The notes beneath the pieces were generated by a model that saw only the letters and a list, made by a program, of their open reading frames with translations, had not been told where the DNA came from and did not search any database. From Meloidogyne chitwoodi (lineage: Eukaryota; Nematoda; Chromadorea; Rhabditida; Meloidogynidae), in assembly GCA_015183035.1 (NCBI GenBank), contig JACZZP010000014.1, positions 62,001-126,000 of the forward strand: a stretch of 64,000 bases of DNA, in the 5' to 3' direction. Of the stretch, positions 56,801 through 64,000 are shown piece after piece (position 1 is the first letter of the stretch; each line of letters begins with the position of its first letter). A program made the translations under genes and the position numbers.

Positions 56801-57978
56801 CATTTTTTTGAATTTTTGCAGAAATTAGAATTTAAATGAAAAATAAAACAGTCTTCGTTGTTGAATTTCTTAAAGCAATTGCTGCATTTTTTGTAAAATT
56901 TGTTTCTTGGTTGGCATGGATATAGTGGACCAACTCGGGAGCAGTTTAAACATCGTGCTCGACATGATACAGAGTGTTGTTTTGGCCTATCATAAATTGT
57001 CTCACATTCTAAACAGTAAGACTGCCCAAAGAGCCCTCCAGTGCAAGATACCCCGTTGAAATGGGAGCCGTCAAAGTAAAGAAGCAAAGGTGAATTATAG
57101 TTATTAGGGCCATATTTAAAACAAGGTTTGTAGTGTCCCAAGCAGTCAAACATAAAAACTTTGAAAATAAACTGGCCTTCATATTGCTCATTCCAATGGT
57201 CCACTATTGGAGGAACCCAATCCTCTGCATCATATTCATTTTGGTCAAAAGGTGCTCCAATCTGTTCCATCAGTTCAAGAGTATCTTGCTCAAATTTCCC
57301 TCTTGAGCCATACCTCCCGTGAATATAGTTGTAATATTGGGAGCGTGATAAATTTCCGATGAAGCGGATCATTGTTGCGATTAAAGCATAAAATAGACAA
57401 TAACCGTTGTTGTTGTTATTAATCTTTATCAAATTTTTAGTTTTAATTTGATGATGAACAGGAGCAAGTTTCCTAGGTGCTCCTCCTATAATATTGTTCC
57501 CTCTCGGTAAACTTGACTTATTAACAACCATAACATTAATTGAAAAAGGTTTTCCCCATAAAGTTAAACCTGCCTGTTTCTTGCTTTGCGCTACTTTATT
57601 GAACTGATTCAACATTGAGTCAAATGTGTTTTGAGTTGTTGGGCGTACAGGTATCCAAATATCAGATTCAAGCAATTCAGATGTAAGAGTACATCCTAAC
57701 TCTTCTGGCTCAATTCCTTTATTGCGAGCATTAGATGTTGCTTCATCAAAACAATACTGAAAAATACCTGAAAGAAGTGCTTCAGGATCTGTAGGAATAT
57801 TTTTTATAAGGAATTTTGAATAAGATTTAATAAGTTTAAATTTATCATTATGTTGTATGGATTCATCCAATTTTTCAACATATTCTTTGGGAGATGCTCC
57901 CTCTCCTACTTGATTAATTTCTAGGAGATTATCGATAAAAAATGAACGTTGTCGTTTGGTTGGAGGCTGATAAGTCAT
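53884..57978 (-). CDS. Polinton protein-primed DNA polymerase B, complete
   Basis: 1364 residues. Near residue 194, GYCLFYAL, and later SHFNGV, resemble the Cys and His boxes of an OTU-like domain known from polymerase N-termini of some Polintons. A Cys-rich zinc region follows (CLEC, CRARCLNC, CEKCG, CKTCGG). Exonuclease motifs are FDLETT (about 450), GGKFDM (about 543) and YCTND (about 669). Polymerase motifs are YDVTSLYPF (A, about 904), NNLWGRF (B, about 1107) and YTDTDSL (C, about 1203). Between them, GIEVNGCAWHGCERCYP is characteristic of the Polinton group. The enzyme would copy the element from its protein-primed ends. It is transcribed leftward, toward the palindrome centre. The ATG at 57978 is the first of the frame and the gene is uninterrupted. 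Confidence 0.93.
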   Translation of the reverse strand: MTYQPPTKRQRSFFIDNLLEINQVGEGASPKEYVEKLDESIQHNDKFKLIKSYSKFLIKNIPTDPEALLSGIFQYCFDEATSNARNKGIEPEELGCTLTSELLESDIWIPVRPTTQNTFDSMLNQFNKVAQSKKQAGLTLWGKPFSINVMVVNKSSLPRGNNIIGGAPRKLAPVHHQIKTKNLIKINNNNNGYCLFYALIATMIRFIGNLSRSQYYNYIHGRYGSRGKFEQDTLELMEQIGAPFDQNEYDAEDWVPPIVDHWNEQYEGQFIFKVFMFDCLGHYKPCFKYGPNNYNSPLLLYFDGSHFNGVSCTGGLFGQSYCLECETIYDRPKQHSVSCRARCLNCSRVGPLYPCQPRNKFYKKCSNCFKKFNNEDCFIFHLNSNFCKNSKKCEKCGVVWDVKDNNRNGRKGHACNEKYCKTCGGYHETKRGCFVKPLEIKEQKPYRIVAFDLETTQHLTTNNNKRKHQVNFVAARVTCPKCINDEQIECKICGNNRLITFSERPFTKTNVVNKNISEEPLVSFVKWIIETTKEFDTIAFSHYGGKFDMVIVFKELFLLGFTPEMLKRGNKMYEMKVRIGKKSMLIFRDSFNIMPMSLASLVRAFALKVEDKPFFPHLSNHPKNYGKEIYPSPSEYFADGMMPEKRKEFDQWYSQNKEQPFLLDEALASYCTNDVEILLAALIAFRKEFMDVTKRSNGERPASVKAHDGIDVLRESMTIASACMNHFRTNHLKENHLALVPEKGYDNADNQSKLALKFMKWYEEEHGVTIQNAYSKGGEKKVGNYKLDGWIEEEKLGIEVNGCAWHGCERCYPENNIMLPNGVTAGKQREKDEIRLQFIKSQGINVQVFWECEIRKMLDKDREMRNKFKNYLDNGPIDIRSSFFGGRTGPLRLFYKPRDREKISYYDVTSLYPFINVTTKYPIGHPEVHILNKDVKWIRPEDNTYELAILKVFVIPPRSIDVPVLPMKIGEDDERLLFPLCSKCAREHPEGDVNEKYSCPHSDEQRGWLSTCTSIELNVALEEGYRVTKLFRVLEYKESDNKLFAPYIIEFMAAKIHSSGFDISVKGKYEEEEKFIKECKQKFGISIERSKMGPNKGKRTQAKLMLNNLWGRFSLRNDGLFQCAITDNPAELRRHMDDHSVDIKALDELAPGIMLITYIKKKDWIEEHASSNVVISLWTTSAARIHLLRAMQKVVRTPGCKLLYTDTDSLIFSHPQLNCPLQLGSHLGEFTDEYPSHEIMEYTCGGAKQYGLKLRRKEQHVAADYEYVLKVRGMTLNFDVIENQGLRYDTFKDQVLSYAKTGELNPIDILYPNFLRPSIKDGCVTSQPLHKMYKPVVCKGVIRPSDFIVLNFGHLNNKHPLILI

Positions 57979-58909
57979 AATTAATAAGTAATATTATTTT
58001 AATATTAATAATAACAATTTTATTAAAATAAAGAAAATGAGGATTAAATGAAAATTTCCTTGATTTTTATATTAGAAAATAAATATATTTTCTTTCTTGA
58101 CTTTAAATATTTTTTTTTACAATTTATTTCGTAATATTTCCTAACAAATAAATTTGCAGATTTAAATAAATATATTTTTTCTTTCCTTTTAGAATTCCCA
58201 AGGGGTTTTACTTCTTTTTAAATTCCTTTATTTCATAATATTTTTAAAATTTTTATATAAATAAATTTGCATATTTAAAAATAAAAATTTTTTCTTTCGT
58301 TGAATTCCCATGGGGTTTTACTTCTTTTTAAATTCCTTTATTTTATCTTTTTTAACTTTTTATATAACTTTGCATAACATTCCTGTAGAAAAGAAAAGGA
58401 TTTTATGGCCAATACCTTTTAAAAAAGAATAGATTTAATCTCTTATTACAAAATGTTTCTAAAAGAAAAGAAACGGCGACTGGCAATTTTTGGGATTAAA
58501 AGCAAAATAATTTTTTGGAGATTTAATGAATAATTTTATATTCTTTAAAAACACTAATTCTTCAATAAATGGTCCTAATGAAGACCTTTTGTTTTTTTTG
58601 ATAAAGATAATATTAATTAATTAACTTAGAATTTTAAAATTACAACTTCCTCCAAAAGGCTTAGATTTTAATGAGGAAGTGAGGATTGCGTCTTAGTTTC
58701 GCCTCCACATTATTGTCTTAAAGGTTTAAGTTTGCACGATATCTACATATTCAGGCTATATTTTTATTTCACAAACTAAAAATATTTTTAATAATATATC
58801 ATTTAAATTTTTTAACTTAATATTTTTCATTTTTTACTTTTTATTTCACAATAATTTATTCAATTTTTACCGCATTCCTTTGGAATTTTTATCTTCTTCT
58901 CCTCAAAAA
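57979..58909. other. AT-rich right subterminal region of the Polinton
   Basis: Between the polymerase start and the right terminal repeat. It contains a repeated phrase, AATTCCCA(A/T)GGGGTTTTACTTC (about 58193 and 58304), and A/T tracts. The polymerase promoter should lie in the first 100 bp; no TATAAAAG is present there. No gene is supported. Confidence 0.5.
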
Positions 58910-59157
58910 AAGAAAAGATAGACAATGGTCAATACCCTTGGGAAGAAAGGAAAAGGCCACGACACCGGCTACTTCTCTTCTTTTTACTTCCCTTACCCCG
59001 ACGACGCCGACTACTCTCTTCTTCTTTTTTCTCCCCTACACCCACCACATCGACTTCTCTCTTCTTCTTTTTCCTCCCCCTTACCCCGACGACACCGCTG
59101 TACAAAAGAAGAAAAAGGGAAAATGGCCGACGACATCGACCGGTGGTTAACTACTGG
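58910..59157 (-). repeat. Polinton right terminal inverted repeat
   Basis: Complement of 38845-39060, ending GACCGGTGGTTAACTACT. It contains extra copies of a CCTTACCCCGACGAC block and is therefore longer than the left arm. The plus-strand frames 58925-59197 and 58938-59150 are shadows of this pyrimidine-rich repeat. Confidence 0.85.
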
Positions 59158-59327
59158 AACTGCAACTATGAAACAACAAATGCCTGGTCTGGTTTAGAAC
59201 TAGTTCCGAAGATATATTTTTCTCCTCTAATTATCCCTAACTTCTTTCTCTCTTGCACCTAGGAGAAGAAAAAATAAAAAAGGGAAGAAATTATTTATAA
59301 TTTATTTAGTTGCCATTGTTGTATTTA

Positions 59328-59396
59328 TGGTTGAGTGGTTAATGTGTTAGGCTACAGTTGCGAATGTGTGTGGGTTTGATTCTAGGATAAATTCTT
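59328..59396 (+). pseudogene. tRNA-like sequence, possible SINE head
   Basis: An A-box match (TGGTTGAGTGG) is followed by a B-box-like GGTTTGATTCT about 45 nt later. The acceptor arms do not pair clearly. A tRNA-derived SINE head or decayed Ser/Leu-type tRNA is possible. Confidence 0.35.
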
Positions 59397-59467
59397 CTTT
59401 TTAAAAAAATTCTGATTTATATAAAAATATTTTTCAGTTTTGCGAGGATTTAGAGCTTTGTCCATCA

Positions 59468-59806
59468 ATGCGTCACCCATCATTTGGACATAAACTTAAA
59501 AAAGAAATAGAAAAGGCTGAAAAACCTTCAGAAGATGGCTTCCAATATTTTATTCCAAAAAAAGAATTAAAGAATATTAAAAATAAATTAACAAAACTTG
59601 CTTGTGAATGTACAATTGGAGTAACTGATATATGCCATCTTGGATATCCAATGGACTGTTATTCTATTAAAACTGCTTTGGGAATTTTTGCTATAGATTT
59701 ATTTGCTTATTCTGTGATGGAAAATGAGTTTGACCAATTTATTGGTAAATGGCCTTCTACTATGTATTTTTACAATGAAGATGAAGAAAAGAAAGAGAAT
59801 TAAATA
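59468..59806 (+). CDS. Unrecognised protein or last exon of a host gene
   Basis: A clean frame of 112 codons (111 aa) from ATG 59468 to TAA. It can also be entered as an exon after TTTTTCAG at 59436, which would add FCEDLELCPS upstream. It has several Cys residues (CECTIGVTDICHLGYPMDCY) and an acidic end (NEDEEKKEN). Base composition and style fit the surrounding host genes. No upstream exon was identified; the Polinton end lies only about 280 bp away, so earlier exons may have been cut off. The family is unknown. Confidence 0.5.
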
Positions 59807-61004
59807 GACTTGAAGAAAACTGAAGTATACTCGTTTCGGCAATCTGAAAAATCTACATCCCAAACAAAAAAATTTTTAATATTCGGGACACATACCATTC
59901 GATTCGTTTCGTCAAGCTGAGTCGAATGATATCAAAAGCATCTCGATTTGATTTAACAATAAAAAGTTATGTTTAATTGAAACTTAGGGAAAACTGTAAT
60001 GGAGGACAACCTTAATAATCACATCAAAGAGCTTGGTCCCCCCTATGATTTTTCAATCTAAGAGTCTATATATTGGTTCATAGTTATTTTAGCAAGTCGA
60101 GTATAGTACCATTCAACTCAGATTGATAAGACAAATCGAATAGTGTTTTCAAATATTAAAAAATTTTATAGATGCAGATCCTTCTATATTGCATTCTTTT
60201 ATTCCAAATTTCTGTCATTTAAATTATTTGCTTTTTTTCGAAATTGTTTAAAACAATTTTTTCATTTTACATTTGATAAAATTTCTGTAGTGTTCTTTTG
60301 ATATAGTACGAACCTTATCTTACCTAAAAAACAAAAGAAAACGCAAAAATCTTAATGAACTTACTTAAAATGAAACGTATTTTCAAACTAATGTTAAGTT
60401 GAAAAGAATTTACGCATTTCATAAATGAAATGCTTCCAAAAATTGCTTAAACCCATAAGCGTCCCCCTGCACGGAAATCTTTAGTAAAAGGCGAAAGATT
60501 TCTTCGTCCGAATACAAGGGAACCAGGGATAATTTAGTTGAAATTATAATATCATTTTTTAAATGTTTTTAATAAATTTTATATATGTTATAGTCTATTG
60601 AATATAATGAAAAATAAAATGTTCACTCTCTTTAATTTCTCTTTCTCTCTTTACATAACTAACATTTCTCTTCATAAAATGTCTAACATTCTACCTTTGT
60701 CTCTCTAATATTTATTTATTTCTTTTAAAAACATTGAGAAGAATTCTTTTTTTGTTGAACTCTAACCTTTTTTCTATAACTTTTTCACTTTAACTGGATA
60801 CATTCCGACTAGTCGCAGGCCGACTATTTGCGAAATATTTTTTAAAAAAGAGAATTAGAGATTAAGAGGAAAATTTGAGGAAAATTAGCCTGCGATTAGT
60901 CAGGATTTTCACAATTTTTTTAAATTTTCTTTGTTTTGTATTTCATTTTTAATTTTTTAATTTTATTATTTATTTTTAATTTTATTTACATAATATTTCC
61001 AACC
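59807..61004. other. Intergenic region upstream of the COA7 gene
   Basis: No gene was seen. The segment at 60810-60910 has the inverted phrases GACTAGTCGCAGGC and GCCTGCGATTAGTC, about 60 bp apart, which may be a small MITE-like insert or hairpin. The remainder is AT-rich and could contain the COA7 promoter. Confidence 0.5.
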
Positions 61005-62672
61005 ATGTTTTCATCATTCAAATCAAAATGGAAAAAATCTTCAGATTCAGTTAATAATTTGGAAGGTGGTTTAACCCCTGAAGAACATCAACAAGAAAGA
61101 GCAGAATATGTCCAAAATATAGGTATTGAGTACAGATATGGTTGCTATGAAGAAAAACAGGTTTTTATTTTAATTTTTGAAATTAATTTAAAATAAATTA
61201 GCCAGAAGCTTGTCAATTATTAGGCGAATATTTTGAAGCTATTGAAAAGAAATATGAAGATGCTTTTCATTTGTTTGAAAAAAATTGTAAAGAAAATAAA
61301 TGGCCTAGAAGTTGTTTTAAATATGCTTCTTATTGTTTAGCGGGAAGAGCGACTGAGCCTAGTTATGAAAAGGTTTTTATTTTATTTTTTAAATATATTT
61401 TTTTGAACTTGTGTATTTACTAGAGACCGACAAAATTACATTTTCGAGATTCTTATTCATGATTTTTTATAGTTACCGGGAAGGATTCATGGAATTACAT
61501 CCCGGAACATTCTTAATCACGAAAAATTCCAAAAAATGCGTGCTTTCTAGACCAGGAATACCTTAAAATTCCTACCGGATCTCCCCTTTGATTGAACACC
61601 CCATTTATTCGCAAAATATTTTTTATTTCTTCAATTTATTTTTATAATATTTTAATAGTTTTATTTTTTACATTTTGCGAATAAATGGAGTGTGTTTCCT
61701 AAAGTAAATATACTCGATTCTTATTTTTTGTTATTTTATATTTTTAAATTTAATTTTTATATTTATTTTTAGGCTTATCTTCCTTTAGAAATTGCTTGTA
61801 ACGGAAATATTCCAAAAGCTTGCAGACGACTTTCACAGCTTTATTGGGTGGCTAATTCTGCTCCAAAAGGTCAACCTAATACTTGTAAAGCTGTTGAATT
61901 AATGAGAAAATCATGTGAATTAGAAGATTATCAATCTTGTTGGATACTTAGTACATGGTTTAATTTTATATTATTTTTTTATTTAATGGGGTAGAAAAAT
62001 TTATAAAAATTTAATTTTTTAGGTATTTAGGCCCAGATGCAAAATTTGCAAAAAGAACAACTAAAAAAGGAATTTCAAGGGAACCAGATAATATTGAAAC
62101 AGGCTTTCTTAAAAAGGATGCAAATAAAGCTTTGGAATATGGATTAATTGCTTGTGATAGGGGAAATTTAGTACAGGTTTTTATATTTTTTAATTTTAGA
62201 ATTTTTTTAATTTATAAATAATTTAATTAAATTTATTTTTCAACTTTTTATGCTTGGTATTTTTAGTCTTTTAACCTCCAAATTAAATTTTTATTTATAG
62301 CTGACATTTTTTCTTATTATTCATAAATGTCCCAAAAATTTATTTCTTGAATGTGATTAATTCAGTTTAATTTTAAAAATTTGGGAAGAATTTCAAAATT
62401 TAGTTTTAATATGTGAAAAATATTTTTTGACTAATTTTTTTTAATATAATTTTATTAAATTAAAATTAATTATTTTTTCCAGGCCTGTCAGAATGTTGCT
62501 AGAATGTTTTATATTGGCGATGATATTCCCAAAGATGAGAAAAAGTGAGAAGAATATTTTAATTTTTTAATAAAATTTACTAATATTTTTTAGAGCAAAA
62601 CATTACAAAGAAAGGGCAATGGAATTACATAAAATGTTAAAAAAAGGATGGACGACTGGCCTTACTGGATAA
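61005..62672 (+). CDS. COA7 homologue, Sel1-repeat protein, six exons
   Basis: Exons 61005-61160, 61202-61372, 61773-61957, 62023-62176, 62483-62544 and 62594-62672 are in phase and give 268 residues, close to the usual COA7 length. The start MFSSFKSKWKK is chosen over the upstream in-frame ATG at 60936, which would only add a stretch of hydrophobic codons from AT-rich DNA. The pattern of five Sel1-like repeats with paired Cys residues is clear: [61 protein letters not shown] and ACDRGNLVQACQNVARMF. COA7 acts in the mitochondrial intermembrane space in cytochrome oxidase assembly; the paired Cys would form disulfides. A MITE lies in intron 2. Confidence 0.88.
61593..61702. mobile_element. MITE-like element, family A, in COA7 intron 2
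   Basis: GAACACCCCATTTATTCGCA at the left is inverted as GCGAATAAATGGAGTGTG at the right. It is the third copy of the element at 270-384 and makes this intron about 400 bp long. Confidence 0.6.
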
Positions 62673-62783
62673 ATTTTTTTTAATTTATTTTTAATTAGGT
62701 TTTTTGTTTATTTATGAAGAAATGTTTATTTTTATATAAATATTATGCTTATTTTTAAATTTTATGTCTAAAGTTTATTTTTA

Positions 62784-63302
62784 TATTCTGAGAGTATTTC
62801 AAGTTTATTTTTATATTCTGAGAATATTTCAAGTTTATTTTATATTCTGAGAGTATTTCAAGTTTATTTTATATTCTGAGAGTATTTCAAGTTTATTTTA
62901 TATTCTGAGAGTATTTCAAGTTTATTTTATATTCTGAGAGTATTTCAAGTTTATTTTATATTCTGAGAGTATTTCAAGTTTATTTTATATTCTGAGAGTA
63001 TTTCAAGTTTATTTTATATTCTGAGAGTATTTCAAGTTTATTTTATATTCTGAGAGTATTTCAAGTTTATTTTATATTCTGAGAGTATTTCAAGTTTATT
63101 TTATATTCTGAGAGTATTTCAAGTTTATTTTATATTCTGAGAGTATTTCAAGTTTATTTTATATTCTGAGAGTATTTCAAGTTTATTTTATATTCTGAGA
63201 GTATTTCAAGTTTATTTTATATTCTGAGAGTATTTCAAGTTTATTTTATATTCTGAGAGTATTTCAAGTTTATTTTATATTCTGAGAGTATTTCAAGTTT
63301 AT
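62784..63302. repeat. 29-bp tandem repeat, about 18 units
   Basis: The unit contains ATTCTGAGAGTATTTCAAG and then TTTATTTTAT. The first two units are 30 bp because of an extra T; later units are nearly identical. The array lies between the convergent ends of the COA7 and glyoxalase genes. Confidence 0.95.
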
Positions 63303-63334
63303 TTTTATATAAATATTAATTAAACATTTCTCTC

Positions 63335-63856
63335 TTATTCATCAACTTTATTTGGATTAAAAATTTCAATCCAATAACCATCAGGATCTTCAATAAAAGC
63401 CAATCCTTTCATTTTTCCATCATTTGGTTTTTTAACAAATTTAACTCCAAGTTTTTCAAAACGAGCACAAGCAGCATAAACATCTGGTACTACAATTCCA
63501 ATATGTCCTAAATAATTAATTATTTAATAAAAGGTCATTCTTTTTAATTAAAAAAATAAAAACTGACCAAATCCACGCGGATCTTTATTTCCATTATGAT
63601 AAGCAAAATTTGGATCTTTTTCGGATCCCCAATTACTGTAAATTTAAATTTTTAATAAAAATGTAATCTTTTAATAATTATTTTTTTTAATATTTTTATT
63701 TAAATATCTCTTTACTATGTCAATTCAATAGTTGAGTGTGTTGAAAGCGCAAAATTGCGACGCTCCTTTTCATCCTTTGTCAATTCACTAGAATCTTTAT
63801 ATCCCATAAAAAAGAGAGAAAATTCCATCTCTGGGAAGTCTAATTGTTTTAAAAGT
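63335..63856 (-). CDS. Glyoxalase I (lactoylglutathione lyase), 3' part
   Basis: Three exons on the minus strand: 63856-63716, 63635-63568 and 63507-63335; earlier exons lie beyond the window. Matching text is [23 protein letters not shown] and NWGSEKDP, then [16 protein letters not shown] and [16 protein letters not shown]. In glyoxalase I the Glu of TIELT, the His of GHIG and the Glu of WIEIF are metal ligands, and all three are kept. The enzyme turns the methylglyoxal-glutathione adduct into lactoylglutathione in the cytosol. The stop is 32 bp from the 29-bp array. Confidence 0.88.
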
Positions 63857-64000
63857 CTGAAAAAAAAAAGAAATTAAATAAAAGTTAAAATTAAAAAATT
63901 ATTATAAATTTAATAATGGGGAAAATTGTTATAGACCTCTTTTTCCCTTTTTTAGTATAATTTTTGATTTTTCAAAATTCATAATTAAAATAAATTCACT

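Larger units (their letters stand above)
52832..57311. repeat. Right arm of the 4.48-kb Polinton palindrome
   Basis: Reverse complement of 48327-52806. At its outer end, 57311, it lies inside the intact polymerase frame, which continues to 57978. This arm is therefore the original and the left arm the added copy. Confidence 0.93.
38845..59157. mobile_element. Polinton/Maverick element
   Basis: A 20.3-kb virus-like DNA transposon. Inverted termini begin AGTAGTTAACC and continue into CGGTCGATGTCG; AG...CT ends are normal for Polintons. Between them lie the diagnostic genes: protein-primed polymerase B, retrovirus-like integrase, packaging ATPase, adenovirus-type protease and capsid proteins. 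A 6-bp target duplication was expected, but TACATG (left) and GGAACT (right) differ, so the element or its flank has been rearranged. The right third is an inverted duplication of the polymerase end. Most genes are open, so the element is young, though the small zinc-binding gene is frameshifted. Confidence 0.92.

Noticed and set aside
38839..59163. Clean 6-bp Polinton target-site duplication
   Set aside because: The hexamers next to the AG...CT ends are TACATG and GGAACT and do not match.
58925..59197. Small gene at the right Polinton end
   Set aside because: The two overlapping frames follow the pyrimidine-rich terminal repeat; the left terminal repeat gives matching shadows.

Overview
The window looks like nuclear DNA from a small invertebrate genome, most likely a nematode of the root-knot type (Meloidogyne-like). 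It is very AT-rich. Most introns are short, about 40-60 bp, with T-rich acceptors ending in TTTAG or TTCAG. Animal genes are present: an arrestin, GnT-I, COA7 and glyoxalase I. Genus is inferred and was not tested.

Layout. 1-13.4 kb is gene-free and mostly tandem DNA: an 11-bp minisatellite (1.7-2.7 kb), a fold-back element (3.3-3.8 kb), about 9 kb of a 44-bp satellite (3.8-12.8 kb) and a 33-bp minisatellite (13 kb). 14.6-19.1 kb holds a 13-exon arrestin-domain gene. 20.2-22.8 kb (minus) holds a complete 12-exon GnT-I (MGAT1-type) gene. 23.3-26.6 kb (plus) holds a gene for a membrane-anchored protein that ends in a Lon-type Ser/Lys protease domain without an AAA+ module. 26.6-28.8 kb is an inverted, truncated second copy of GnT-I. 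28.8-32.1 kb is decayed retroelement material ending in two LTRs in opposite orientation. 32.1-38.8 kb is gene-poor, with a 119-bp repeat, a hairpin repeat, a 110-bp AT satellite and a broken partial copy of the Lon-domain gene.

38.85-59.16 kb is a Polinton/Maverick, a virus-like DNA transposon with terminal inverted repeats. It carries a packaging ATPase, a chromodomain retrovirus-like integrase, penton-like and major capsid proteins, a pVI-like basic protein, a membrane protein, an adenovirus-type protease, small proteins of unknown role and protein-primed DNA polymerase B. The right part is a nearly perfect 4.48-kb inverted duplication with about a 25-bp spacer. It holds a truncated and a complete polymerase gene and, at its centre, two copies of an Argonaute PAZ-like fragment, one open and one closed. 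A TATA-like motif lies about 35-43 bp upstream of the likely start of many element genes, as expected for a virus-like expression programme.

59.4-64 kb returns to host sequence: an unrecognised exon or small gene, a six-exon COA7 (Sel1-repeat) gene, a 29-bp array and the 3' part of a glyoxalase I gene that leaves the window.

The two points most worth following are the PAZ-like fragment inside the Polinton, a possible capture of an RNAi gene, and the Lon protease domain on a membrane anchor. Inverted duplication recurs at several scales (GnT-I arms, LTR pair, Polinton palindrome), so the assembly should be checked at each of these places.
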